From Laguncularia racemosa (Eukaryota; Streptophyta; Magnoliopsida; Myrtales; Combretaceae), in NCBI GenBank assembly GCA_037954665.1, contig JBBMOL010000245.1:310001-374000 (forward strand): 64,000 nucleotides of DNA. The letters are read 5' to 3'. Position 1 is the first letter of the stretch; every line of letters starts with the position of its first letter. The notes beneath the pieces are model-generated. The model did not search any database, was not told the origin of the DNA, and saw only the letters and a program-made list of their open reading frames with translations. The translations under genes were made by a program, and so were the position numbers. Below, piece by piece: positions 1 through 12,517 of this stretch.

Positions 1-456
1 AGTACACGGTCGTGTATCCCCTGCCGCTTGTGCTCTCCACGATTGTGATATCTGTGATCTTTGTAATTTATGTAGATAGATATCCTTGTAATCTTTGTAA
101 TTTAGGTAGATAGATATTGGAGATACTCTTGTTATTAACTTAGCTAATTTGTAGGAGCTAGTTTAGGAAGAAATAGATAACATTCTCTCGTATATATATA
201 TTCAACATGTGGAAGAAAGGCAGCAGGAGGAAAAAAAATAAAGAAATCAATTTTCCAAATCTTGTCACATTTGCTACATCGTGATTTGAGTCCTTCCAGT
301 CTAAATAAGTAGATGTTGGTCCAGTTATATGATAGATAGGACGTGCACAACTCTGTCCATCCGTAAATTTTAATTAGTATCGATCCTTGGATTGAATGAT
401 TAGAGGAAATTCTTTTGTCGTCCAAACACCAAATATAAACACGAGGATGCTTTCAC
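1..456. other. Left flank of the copia element, no gene
   Basis: No supported coding region. It contains a short imperfect tandem repeat at about 57-117, where the motif TTTGTAATTTA followed by GTAGATAGATAT occurs twice. The text resembles the untranslated part of a retroelement, but I see no boundary that proves it. Confidence 0.4.
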
Positions 457-942
457 TATTGGAAATAAAAACTTTATATTTTCATAAAAAATAATCCAAG
501 ATCTAATTTATAAAATTAAGATACAAAATTATAATTAAATTCATACACAAAAGCATACTTAAATTTATAATAAAAGCAAATCTTAAAAGGTTTTGCTTTT
601 CAGCCCATAACAATATCTCTTCTTTATCTTCTCACTAATGGGATGTGGAAAAAACAAAAGGAAACGAAAGAAAATAAATCCACACTACTTAAACCAAAGA
701 CCTAACCCTATTTATAGCCTTTAATATTTTATTTCATTATAACCCATCACAATAAATGAAATAAAATATATAAGTTTCAACACATTGTGATCTATACTAA
801 AAAAAATCCATGAGATGAATCTAGTAACCCTATCCATTAGTTAACTGAATGATCATTTTTATTTAATGACATAATTCCTTAACTCAATTAGGAGTTAACA
901 ATATACAATTAATTGGTATTGTAGACTACAAAAAATACAACA
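457..942 (-). repeat. copia LTR, left (3' LTR of the element)
   Basis: Aligns by eye along its length with 6640-7139; both contain AATAAAAACTTTATATTTTC near the left end and an AATACAA(C/T)A right end. The left end has lost the expected TG (it reads TATTGG against TGTTGA in the other copy). Confidence 0.82.
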
Positions 943-1361
943 ATCTCCCACTTGAGCCACACATATCACCTAATAATTGTATATTGTTAAATCCTTATGA
1001 ATTCAACTTTTATTGTTTATACTAAATCTCATCTATAAATAATCTAGTCCATCAATCATACAATATTGGATCAAAGTGGCCTTTGTCACTATTTGTTGTG
1101 ACAATACCCATCAATGGTCACTAATATCAATACAATTGACAACATAAATCAAGTATGGATGTATAACATGGAAACTACATGCAATGTGACCCTTAAAATG
1201 CCTATTTCCAATCAGTTCTACTTGATTACTTATAATATACTCCTTATTTTATACACAACTGTAATAGAAATATATATTTTATTGCAAAGAATTCAAAACC
1301 ATATATAAGTTAAGTATAATAGAATGTTACAAAGAAACATCAACTGAAAACAAATCTCCTA

Positions 1362-1800
1362 CTATACTGTCACATCATCAAGATGAACAATACCCATACA
1401 AGCAACATACTTATAAAATACTTTAAGTGGTAAACCTTTAGTAAGCAAATCCACAATAATGAGATTAGTACTAATATGTTCAATTGACAATTGAGAACTT
1501 TGAACTTTCTTTTTAACAACAAGAAACTTAATGTCAATGTGTTTTGATTTTGATGAAATCCTATTGTTCTTGGAATACAATTTAGGAGCTTTATTATCAC
1601 AATTAATCTTCAATAGTCTTTCAATACCATCAATAATTTATGGTCCTATAATAAAATTTCACAACCATATTTCCTAGTTTTATGCCTCATAACAAGCAAC
1701 AAATTCTACTACCATGGTAGAAGAAGTTGTAAGCGTCTATTTGACTCTTCCATGACATAGCTTCACTAGCCATTATGAAAATGTAACTAAAAGTGGACTT
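1362..1800 (-). pseudogene. copia RNase H remnant
   Basis: The minus strand at 1362-1613 encodes an 83-residue segment with INCDNKAP, SKSKHIDIKF and a LLTKGLPLKVF stretch. This is the conserved C-terminal part of copia RNase H (family pattern: DN.AA, R.KHID, LTK.LP). Slightly upstream (about 1690-1740) the minus strand encodes STMVVEFVACYEA, the usual RNase H motif S.MEAE[FY].A. Frames are broken between the pieces, so this is not a functional gene. Confidence 0.8.
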
Positions 1801-2228
1801 TCTACTATCAAAGCACCCAACAAGGTCAAAGTTAGAATACCCCATGATCTCTAAATGATCAAACCTCTAATATGTGAGCATAAAATCCTTTTTCTCTCTA
1901 TAAGTATCACATTACACATTTTACTGCTTTCTAAGATCTATGCTGGGATTACTCGTATATCTACCAAACATTTCAATAATGTACGTAATATCCAAACACA
2001 TACATACTTGAGCATACATAAGATTCCTTACTACTAATACATAAGGGATATGCTCCATTGCCTTTTTCTCAATACCATTCTTAGAACATTAATTCAAACT
2101 AAACTTATCACCCTTTGTCACTGGAGTGTCTCCTAGTGCACAATCTTTCAGCCAAATCTGCTAAGTACTTTATCGATATATACCCTTTGTGATAAGCCTA
2201 ATATACCTCATGGATGATCATGATGGAT

Positions 2229-3038
2229 CTATCTGCCCAACATAAAGGATGCGTTCCCAAGATCTTTCATTTCAAAACTATTTAAAAGAAATCTCTCGGT
2301 CTCGTGCAATATACATGTATCATTACTTGAAAGTCGAATATCTTCGACATATAACACTAGAAAAACAAATTTACTCCCACTGATCTTGTGATATACACGC
2401 CAATCAACAGCGTTTTCCTTAAAACCAAAAGAAGTAATCACTTGATCAAATTTTTTATACCATTAACAGGATGCTTGCTTTAATCAATGGATGGATCTCT
2501 TTAATTTTCATACTACATGTTTTGATTCTCTTGATTCAAAAATTTCTAGTTGCACCATATATATTGTTTCTTCAATGTTGCCATTGAGAAACATAGTCTT
2601 TACATCTATCTAATGGAGCTTTAGATAATAATGAGCAACGAATGCTATAATAATTCTAAAAGTCTTCCAATGAAACTAGAGAGAAAATCTCATTACAATT
2701 GATGCATCCTTTTGAGTGAAACCCTTAAGAATAAGACATGCTTTATATCTTTTGACATCACCTTTTAAATCCCACTTGGTCTTAAAAATCCATTTGTAAC
2801 TAATCAATTTCATACCTTCAGGTAATTTGACGAGATCCCAAACATCATTGTCTTTCATTGATTTCATCTCTTCCTTTATCAGATCAATCCACTTTTGGGA
2901 GTTTACACTTTGTTTAGCTTGGCTGACAGATGATGAATCATCTTCTAATCCTTTATCAAACTTATGCTCTTGAAGATATATGACATAATTATCTAGAATC
3001 GCATAGCTTCTTTCCCTAGTGGATCTATGCAATGACAC
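2229..3038 (-). pseudogene. copia reverse transcriptase remnant
   Basis: Two minus-strand fragments. The N-terminal one (2676-3038) carries WIDLIKEEMKSMKDNDVWDL and the segment up to YKWIFKTKWDLKG and KACLILKGFTQ, the conserved start of copia RT. The C-terminal one (2229-2441) has the active-site region as YVED rather than YVDD, followed by FEMKDLGNASFMLG. Stops and frame changes separate them, and the changed active-site residue is consistent with an inactive element. Confidence 0.85.
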
Positions 3039-3422
3039 TTGCTCTTAAGGCTATTGTGATCTCTCAATATAGGCAAGAGCTTGTTCCTCTACAATGGTAA
3101 AAGGAATCCTAAGAACATTTTGAATATCTATATATGCATCTTGAAAAGTAATGAGTGTAATTGTTGACACATTTTTAGTTACAAGTGCAAGAATGTTAAC
3201 ATATTCCTCCTCAAAGACAATATTTTTTGCTGTTATGCTCCCACTACATTCAACATCCTTAAGAAATGTAGCAATCCCAATCTCAAAAAAGGATTTACTT
3301 GAGCAATCATAGAATTTATATCCTTTTGATTGCTCTAAGTATCCAACAAAGTTATAGCTAATCATTCTTGAGTCCAATTTTCTCTCATTAGGCCTATATG
3401 GCCTAGCCTTGGTTGAATAGCT

Positions 3423-3856
3423 CTAGATATGAAAATGCTTAACACTAAGCTTCTTACCAGTCCATAACTCAATTGGGGTTTTAGCTACAACTTTGCTTAA
3501 AACTTGATTAAGGATGTATACTACAGTTTGTAATGCCTCTTTCCAAAGTAATTCTGGTAAAGAAGAATGACTAATCATACTTCTAACTATATCCTTTAAA
3601 GTTTGATTACATCTCTCAACTGTACCATTTTGACTTGATTGTCCTATCATGGTGTTGTCATGGTGTATTGAGGAACAATCTCGTATTCTTTTAAGTATCT
3701 CACAAAAAGTCCAAGACACTGTTCACCAGATTCATCAGATCTGCCATAGTATTTACAACCATGATTAGATTTAACAGCCTTAATTTTCTTATTAAGTTGA
3801 TTTTCAACTTCTATGTTTATATTCCTTGAAAACATCCAAAGACTGTGACTTCTCAT
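3423..3856 (-). pseudogene. copia integrase remnant
   Basis: Two overlapping frames on the minus strand. The segment with QNGTVERCNQTLKDIVRSM contains the conserved integrase NG..ER.N.TL..M.RSM block, including the catalytic glutamate, and continues through LLWKEALQTVVYILNQ and TPIELW, standard for copia pol. The upstream piece (3647-3856) is the preceding catalytic-core part in another frame, so at least one frameshift exists. Further pol-like text continues to about 3419 and 3051-3377 (VGY.EQSKGYKFYDCSSK). Confidence 0.85.
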
Positions 3857-4599
3857 CTATTAAATATAGGTACCCATAACGAGAATAGTCATATATGAAA
3901 GTAATAAAATACTATTGATCATTCCATGAAGCTGTAGGAAATGGGCCACATATATTAGTATGTATTAATTCCATGATGGTAGAACTCCTTGTGGCACCCT
4001 TTTTCTTGATATTTGTTTGTTTTCCCTTAATGCATTCAATATATATTTCAAAATTAAAAAAGTCAAGGAAATTAAGAATTCCTTCTAACAAAAGTCTTTG
4101 AATCTTTTGTTTAGAAAAATTTCCTAAAAGCTTATGTCACAGCATTAGTGAATTCTCATTTATTAATTTTTGCTTTATTCCAACATTACTTGTATGCAAG
4201 GTTTCTTCTATATATGAGGTATGCAAATTCAATCTGTATAGATTATTAATTAAAGTACTAGTAGTAATAACATTTAAATATTGAAAAAAAACTAAATGTT
4301 CAATTTCCAAATGAGCAAAGATAGTTGAATTTGTCCAAATAAGAAACAGAAATTAAATTTTATCTAAATGACGGTACATAATAAGTCTCTTTCAAATCTA
4401 AATAACAACTAGACTCTAATTGTAATCTATATACACCGATAGCCTTAACAAGAACCTTGTTACCATTACCTAGATAAATGAATCTTTCAACATCACTTGG
4501 CACTCGACTACTTAGATAACCCTATATGGTAACACTTATGTTAATAGTTGCACATGTATCTATCCATTAAGTATGAGTCAATATTAAAGCTAAATTAAC

Positions 4600-5340
4600 T
4601 TCTAAACAAATAAAGTTGAAAAGTTCACCTTTTTCTCACAAGCCACTTTACATACTTGGGGCAATTCTTCACATGACCAACTTTCTTGCAAAAGAAACAA
4701 GTGATACCCTTATCTTATTTCTAATACACATGTAAAGTCCTAGCATTTGTAGCTCCTTTACCTTTATGATCCATTTTCCTTTTCTTATGAGTCTTATCCT
4801 GAACATAAGTTATCACATAAGCACTTTCAATCCTTTCTTGTTTCAATTTTTCTTCCACTTGCACACATTGTGCAATCAGCTCATTTAATGTCCATTTCTC
4901 CTTTTTGAGTATCGTAACTTATCTTGAAAGGACTAAACTAAGTAAGAAGAGAGATCAAGACTAGGTGCACAAGAATGTCATCAAACAATTCCAACTTTAA
5001 GGCCTTCGATCTTGTAACAAGATTAGACATCTCCATGATGTACTCTCTTATATTTCATTTGCCATTATACCACATAGAAACAAGCTTTGTAAGAATGGTG
5101 CTTGTTTTGACCTTTTCAAAACCTGCAAATTAGTTTACTGTTTGGCTTAGGAACTTTTTAACATTTTTCTCCTCAAGCATAACTCCCTTGATGGTATTTG
5201 GTATATAATGCATCATGATTATTAGATTCATGCAATTAGAACATCCCCACTTTTCATAAATCATTTTTTTCCTTAGGAGTACTTTCACTAATAAGGTTGG
5301 GAGGTTAATTAGTATGGATCTCATAGTCAAGATCCATGCA
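4600..5340 (-). pseudogene. copia gag remnant with zinc knuckle
   Basis: The minus strand at about 4660-4701 encodes CFFCKKVGHVKNC, a CX2CX4HX4C zinc knuckle of a retroelement nucleocapsid. Upstream on the same strand (to about 5340) the text has the scattered stops and leucine-rich character of a decayed gag. No intact frame remains. Confidence 0.7.
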
Positions 5341-6639
5341 TCCTAACAAAATAGTGATATGTTTCTTCCATTTCTTAAAGTTCATGCTGTTAAGCACTAA
5401 AATGTTATTCAAATTGGCGGAAATAGAGGTAACACTAATTGAATAAAAAATAAAGCACACTCACAATTAATGATAACTTTTCACTTTAATGCATGAATAA
5501 ATATAACACATAAATTATAATTATCATGCACAATAATTCACATCAACATAGAATAATAACAAAAGTAATACTTTAATTGAGCCTTTATGAGACACCTAGT
5601 ACATCATTAATATTTAGTTTTTTTAACAAAAATATCAACGGTAAACGGCATCCTCTAAACCAATAATAAATATTGATAAAATAATTCTACCAATAATATG
5701 TCTTCTTTTAAGTTGACAAAATTGTATGTATGAAACCATAATCATCACATATTTACTATCACATGTCTATCATGTAGCTAAACAATTATCTTTCTTTAGG
5801 CTAATTATTATTCGCATAAATACAGATATTTTCATGTAAATCTTTAACCTAATAGTTAATTATTTCTAAAAAAGAAACTTAAATAATAGAGGTTATTTTT
5901 GCAACATATTATTTTAATTTAACATGAAATATTATATAAGATTTAAAAAAAATAAAACAAACTAAATAAATATAAGCACTTTCGTCTTAAATCTTTAACT
6001 TAACCATGAGATAAGTCCACATTTAAGTAAATTCAAATAAAGGAATACTTTATCCCCGTTTCTGTCTTATGACAGAAAATATTATGATCAAGAAAAATAT
6101 GAAATTAAACTAAATATCAACTCTGTCCATATTATTTCGTTCATCATCGTGTAGAATTTCGTCAAGAATTGAAAAGAAAGTGTGAACATAATAACACCGG
6201 CGAGAGGCGATTCCATTATCCTCTGAGTATAATCACTATACACCAAGAATTATAAAATTAGGTCATCATGCATCTCATGGCAACTGGGAAAGATTGTCAA
6301 CTGAATTGTAATTAATCAGGAAGTAACAATATAATATGAATCGCTTTGTACTTTTTACATGCCGAATCGAAAGGTGGAAAGCTTTCTTTATTTTATTTAA
6401 TCGTAATGAGCAATCAAAGACCCATTACTCCTTTAAAAAAATCATGTTCGTAAGCATATATCTACAATTATTCCTAAAAACTCCAACCATTAAATTTATG
6501 AAGATTCAACATATTGCCCTCAATCTCATTGATTTTAAAGCACAAAACTTTGAACGATTAAATCGTAATAATAAAAATATTGATAGTTTCTTTATCAAAA
6601 CAAAGCTTTTATTTTATATATGATAACTTTAATACCACT

Positions 6640-7139
6640 TGTTGAAAATAAAAACTTTATATTTTCAAGAAAAATAATCTAAGACCTCATGTGTAAAATT
6701 AAGGTATAAAATTATGATTAAATTCATATGCGAAAGTGTATTTGAATTCACACAAAAGCAAATCTTAAAAAGGTTTTCTTTCTAACCTATAGTAGTGTCT
6801 CTTCTTTATTTTTTTCACCGATAGGATGTAGAAAAAAAAGGGAAAAAAAAAAGAAAATAAACCCTAATGATGCTCACATGGCTTAAACTAGGGATTCAAC
6901 CCTATTTATAACTTTTAATATTTTATTTTATTGTGATCTCTCACAATAAACATAATAAAATATATGGGTTTTTTACATATTATAGCTCATATAAAAAAAA
7001 TCTATGAGATAAGTCTAATAACTCTATTTATTAATTAACCAAATGATCACTTTTATTTAATGGCTTAATTCTTTAACTCAATTAGATAATCAACAACATA
7101 CAATTAATCAATATTATAGACCAAAAAAAAAATACAATA
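6640..7139 (-). repeat. copia LTR, right (5' LTR of the element)
   Basis: Partner of 457-942. The plus strand begins TGTTGAAAATAAAAAC. The adjoining internal sequence (about 6625-6637) is the primer-binding site seen on the minus strand. The right end reads AATACAATA where the other copy has AATACAACA, so the terminal CA has been lost. Confidence 0.82.
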
Positions 7140-7342
7140 ATCACTCGTAGGTTTTGGATATAGTTCACTAGATTTTGATGTCAATATATTATAGTATTGT
7201 CATCAACGTTCCAAACATGAAACTTGACGTACTTCAATGGACATTTGTAATGCCAAAAAAACATTTCACTCAAATTGTATTAAAGGCATAGATTTTGTCC
7301 GTGCCCAACAAAATTTGTACTAAGGGCATAGTAGGGTATGCA

Positions 7343-7376
7343 CCTTCAGTTTTGCAAATTTTGGCAAAACTGAAGG
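7343..7376. repeat. Perfect 13-bp inverted repeat (hairpin)
   Basis: CCTTCAGTTTTGC (7343-7355) and its exact reverse complement GCAAAACTGAAGG (7364-7376) are separated by 8 bases. The right arm is also the start of an 80-bp tandem unit that recurs at 7444. Confidence 0.85.
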
Positions 7377-7522
7377 CGCACACTAAATTCGTGTTTTTGA
7401 AACTTATTTTTGGAATAATTTTTGTAAATACAATATTTAATTTGCAAAACTGAAAGGGCACACTAAATTCGCGCTTTCAAAACCTATTTTTGAAATAATT
7501 TTTGTAAATACAATATTTTGTA
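7364..7522. repeat. 80-bp tandem repeat, two copies
   Basis: Unit one begins GCAAAACTGAAGG at 7364, unit two begins GCAAAACTGAAAGG at 7444. Both continue through CACACTAAATTCG and AATAATTTTTGTAAATACAA with a few substitutions. Confidence 0.8.
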
Positions 7523-7794
7523 AATTTTAAAATAAAAAAAAAACACACACACACAATATTTAAGAGTATACCCCTAAAACTTTGGATATGCTTGGGGAAA
7601 ACTATTTTTTTTTTAACTCTTTTATATATTTACTATGATGAAAGTTTTATAATTTACAAATATTATTGTAATAATTAAAAAAAATTGCAAGTAATTAGTG
7701 GCTTTAAGCAAAGGCATTGATAATTAGAAACCATGGGAAAAACAATCAACCTTAATAAAATCATATAATTGTGACATGTAAAGAAGCCCAAAAA
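7427..7794 (+). repeat. Dispersed direct duplication, copy 1
   Basis: About 360 bases repeated at 9508-9863 in the same orientation with only scattered substitutions and small indels. Shared landmarks are TTTAAGAGTATAC, GGTATGCTTGGGGAAAACTA (GGATATGC here) and AGGCATTGATAATTAG. No coding potential was seen. Confidence 0.88.
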
Positions 7795-9507
7795 AGAAAA
7801 AAAAAATGAACTACAGAAGAAAAAAATTGTAATTATATCCTAATTTCATAAAAAAAAAAAATTTGGTACTTATCTAATGTTATTACATACAGTAGAAATA
7901 TTTACAAGGTGAGGTTGAATAAGGGTATTTCAAATATAATTAATAAAATATAATGCATCATGGAACTTGGAACTTGGAACTTACAAATAGGGTTATATGC
8001 TTTGAGATATTTGCAATATGCTGAGAGATCATGTTCTTAGGGGGGACAAAATTTAGAAATTTATTAAAGATGGTAATCTATGTGTAGACATTTGAAATTT
8101 AATATGAAAAAAAAAATGATATTATCCAAAAAAGAGAGGGAAATGTATAGTTTAGAGGTCATTACAAAATCCTAGAATTGAATTGAAATATAAAGTAATT
8201 AATATTGAGTTTTAATATATCAAAATATAAAGAATATATACAAAAAGGTTTCTACTGGTTAAAAGATAGGTTATCATCATAAACGAAGAGATTTTAATTG
8301 TGAAATTGAAGAGAAGTTTGAGTTTTGTGGATTCAAAAGAAATGCTATATCAATGATAGAGGTTTCGGTAAAAGAATATAGTTTATGCCATTTTTAGAAA
8401 ATGTGTAAGAGAAAACGAGAAGCGTGAGGAAAGGAAAGAGAGAGGAGAAGAATAAGTGAGGACTGAGGATCCCCATTTTGTCTTCCTTCTACCATGAATA
8501 ACTGTTTTCAAGCACATGCTATCTTTGTGGATTGATTTATAAATTTCTTGAATTCCTTTATCAATTAAAAGTTATGAAGGCCAATATGGAGCATCTATTT
8601 TAACATAACAGATTAAAAACTTAATAGTTCCAGCGTGCACCGTGTGACCTACTTTTGTTTTCTCCCAACTTATTTTGGACAAAAGATTATATCAACGGTT
8701 CCCGTTGGTTCATTTCTTCATTTGCTGTTGAGCTTACCATAAACTATGGAGCTTTAGTTGTTAAGCTCTCATTAATTTAAAATCTGGAACAGTTGGCATG
8801 CATAAAATTGTTATTTGGTGGCAGCTTAGAGGAAAGCAGATGATTTATAGATATTAAATAGTTAGACATTTCAATGTACATTTAAATATATAAAAAAATA
8901 ATAATGTAAATTATACCCTGAGTACCTGTATTTTTGCATATTTTTAATTTGGGTATGTGTGTTTCTATTTTTTACAATTAAATTGTCTGTATTATATATA
9001 TATTTTACAAAACAATCCCTTCACAGCGGTTAACTTCGAAGAAAATGAGAAAAAATCAGAGCAAAAATGCATCTTTGAATTTAATCCAACGCCCTTTTCC
9101 CCCATTCTCCCGACGCAAACTCAGAACACCGATCATTATATTAACAAACACCCTAAGCCAATCCGTGTAATCAATCTAAAGGAGGGAACAAGCCGTCCCC
9201 TTCCACCAATGCATAAACTTCGACCGCTTTGCGGGTCAATTTACAATCCGTGTAATCTACCAATAGGGTGTTTGAGAAAAGGGATCTGAGAAGTGAACAC
9301 GAGAGAGAGCTGGGAAAAGAATTCGGAAGGTGAAGAGAACAGACGGGTTTTGAGGAGAACTGGGTTTTTGTTGTCTTGTTGGATGCTAAAAATTCATTAT
9401 TTTGGAGGAAGATACCGATTTTGCATAATTGTTCATGGCGTTAGCTGGTCTAAGGTTGAGTTAGTGGGATAGATGTTTTGATGTGTTATTGGGTGAACAT
9501 TTTAGTG

Positions 9508-9863
9508 AATACAATATTTAATTTGTAAAACTGAAGATGCATACTAAATTTGCACTTTCGAAACCTATTTTTGAAATAATTTTTATAAATACAATATTTT
9601 TCAAATTTTTAAATAAAAAAACTCACAATATTTAAGAGTATACTCCTAAAACTTTGGGTATGCTTGGGGAAAACTATTTTTTTAATTCTTTTATATATTT
9701 ACTATGATGAAAGTTTTATAATTTACAAATATTATTGTAATAATTAAAAAAAAATGCAAGTAATTAGTGGCTTTAAGCAAAGGCATTGATAATTAGAAAC
9801 CATGGGAAAAACAATCAACCTTAATAAAACCATATAATTGTGACATGTAAAGAAGCCCAAAAA
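9508..9863 (+). repeat. Dispersed direct duplication, copy 2
   Basis: Second copy of 7427-7794, ending at the shared AAGAAGCCCAAAAA. The copies are about 2.1 kb apart; the intervening DNA is not obviously duplicated. Confidence 0.88.
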
Positions 9864-10997
9864 CATTGACTTTGTAGTTATTAATATCCAAGTAGGAACA
9901 GCTTGAATGCTGAGTCTTCAATCTTCTAGTCGCTATTTGATTCTTGAGCTCCTAAGCTTGACAATCAATTCTTGCTTTAGTCACTTGTACCATTGTTATT
10001 CTAGTACTCCCTCTAAAAGTGAAGAGTTAATAGATATTAATGGTATTTTTGCTTGATGATTACTACCTAGATCACTTTGATGATTGGCATATGAGATTAT
10101 GTAATGACCATAAAAGGGGTTTAATAAAAAATATTTAAAGTAGTTATTTGTGGTATAATGACTATTTTGCGATACAAAGATTACAAAACTCTATTCGATT
10201 ATTAAATATCAAATTATGTCATGTGCAATTATACTTTCATAAAATAATTATAGAATCCAATATCTCATGAACATCTAGAATCTTAATCCCAAAACAAAAG
10301 ATTTTATTTATTTTTCTTCCAAGGATGCCAAGAGTAAAATCTACAACTCTGCAACTACGGAAAGTCATTTCTGTACTACAGAATTGAATAGGGGGGCTCT
10401 CGTTCACACAATCTTAATCTATCCCAACCTTTTTTAGTATTATCTTGCATCAAAACAACGATTCAATAAGGAGAATATCTCTCAATGCTATGTATGTACA
10501 CACACAAAAAGATAAATAAGTTATCAACTGTATACAATGCATAAACAATTATATATAATGTAATATTGCATATAATCTTTCAGTAATCAGAGAAAATTTT
10601 ATAATATTAGGAAGTTAACTCCTTCACCATTTCCCAGATCATGCAAACAACCCATGATTCCTCTATTCCACCTCTTGAAGCCCTCTTCGGGTCATTTCGA
10701 CTTAGAATTATCATTTCCATGTAATTTCTTTGAGACCACATGAAGTGTGCATGCCCGGTATCTGTTGGATACTTGCATCTATATTGTTCAACTTAAAATT
10801 CCAGATTTTCTTCAAAATGATGAATATTAGAAATATTGGCATTCTTCGATGAATTTTAAGCTCAATAAATCCTAATTACAGTATTCGTTGATTTCGTTGT
10901 ATCCCCAATGTAGTAAGCAGCGTGTCTAACACAGTATTTTACATAGTTAACTAAAGGATTCAAATAAAAATTTTCCAAAATTTGTTGACTCAAATGA

Positions 10998-11019
10998 ATA
11001 TATATATATATATATATAT
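10998..11019. repeat. (AT)11 microsatellite
   Basis: Eleven uninterrupted AT units. Confidence 0.95.
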
Positions 11020-12517
11020 TAAGGACTCGATTAAAAAAGGATTTAAGTATTGATGACTGATTGGAATTTTTCCTAGTTTATATGCTTGAATTATACTTTG
11101 AAGCTATTCATATTTAGGGATAAGTGCAATAAAAATCTTTTATATTTGAGCCAAATTTTATTTGAACTCACTATGTTTATAAATAATAAATAATAAATAA
11201 AGTAAGTCCTTTATATTTGTGCTTTTCACCAAGTAAGATCCCTCTAATATTTTCTATTTCTATGGCCATAAATTCAAATGACCCTTTTTTTGGGCCAGAG
11301 ATCAATAACGCATATCACCAATAGAACAATATAATGCATAACATCAAAGAGAAAGTAAACTAAAGAGATGGAGGTCATAATAAACCCAAACCAACATGTC
11401 ACATCTCTTAAACTAAAAGTAGATATCAACGACCAATGAATCAAAAAAAAAAAAAGTAAAATCTACCAAGAGAATGAAGAATCCGTACTTAAATGGGGGA
11501 CATATTCATATAAATGGTAGCAGACTCATTTAAAAGGAAAAATGAAGAAAAAAACAAAAATAAATTCCCACTCCTCATGTGTTGAAGCGTGCGAAGATGG
11601 ATTGGAGATGGTGAACCGTGTGTAGCTGGAGATGGCGGCGATGCGGTGGTTCAACGGGCGGCAACCTCTTGTGATGAGCCAACAAGCTTGCTATGGAAAA
11701 GGATGGTTTGAAGGTATAGCTGGCTGGTAAGTGGAGGCCACCCATAGGGTTTCAAGATAGGGTTAGGTTTTGTTGCCTTTCACAAATGAGAATAAGAAAC
11801 AAGATATATAAATTACTTATTAGAAGCAACTATACAAATATAAAGTATTTAAATAACTCCTTAAAGCATTCAGAATTTGATTGAATTCAAATTTCACATA
11901 TAAATAACTCTATTAAATTTTAACTCAAATATAAAAGGCTTCTACTATGCTTATCTCTTTATATTTGTGTCTTTTCAAAGTCAAATGTTTCTGCATATGG
12001 CTTGTCACTAGACCAACACACTTCATCCACACGAAGTGTCCATCTTCTATATATTTTATCTATCGATGCTACATTTAAATGAAACATCCTTTATTTACAT
12101 TTACTGTCTATCACAACACATGGAAAATAGCTGCAGGTCTATTAAAAGATAAGGAAATTGTGTTACCACTCGACGTTTGAACAAAGCCATTTCATTGAAA
12201 TCATGTAATTCACTCGAGCTTGCTTGATGCATTAAACAATCTTAGTATCACTTGACTTTATAAACATACTTCCAAACACATTCATAAGATTTTAACACCA
12301 CAATAAGAAACTATACACCATAACTAACGTAAAGTTCAAAGTGCTGGTTATTGGATATATCTATCAATCCTCATTTGTAAGATCGATTAATTCATAATTA
12401 AAATATCCCATGCTTTCATATTCCAAAGATTTATTCCAACACCATGGTTTAGCTAAGTTATTTAGTACACAAAGACTTATTTGGTGCATATCACAGCAAA
12501 ATCACATCTGTTGACCT

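Larger units (their letters stand above)
457..7139 (-). mobile_element. Degenerate Ty1/copia LTR retrotransposon
   Basis: A full-length but dead copia element read on the minus strand. Two long related terminal segments (457-942 and 6640-7139) flank relics of gag, integrase, reverse transcriptase and RNase H in the order gag-INT-RT-RH that defines copia elements. Next to the right LTR the minus strand reads TGGTATTAAAG, a two-transition variant of the initiator tRNA-Met primer site TGGTATCAGAG. Next to the left LTR the minus strand has the purine tract GTGGGAGATTGT, typical of copia polypurine tracts. The flanks are TTCAC (452-456) and ATCAC (7140-7144), a probable decayed 5-bp target duplication. 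The many stops and the visibly diverged LTRs indicate an old insertion. Confidence 0.9.
7140..12480. other. Intergenic, AT-rich, duplicated segments
   Basis: No convincing gene. It holds a hairpin and an 80-bp tandem repeat near 7.35-7.52 kb, a ~360-bp segment present at 7427-7794 and again at 9508-9863, a relatively GC-rich patch at 9.06-9.36 kb and an (AT)11 microsatellite at 10998-11019. Confidence 0.6.

Noticed and set aside
8957..9289. 110-codon plus-strand frame
   Set aside because: Low-complexity, no domain, and it covers the short repeat patch at 9.15-9.28 kb; probably chance.
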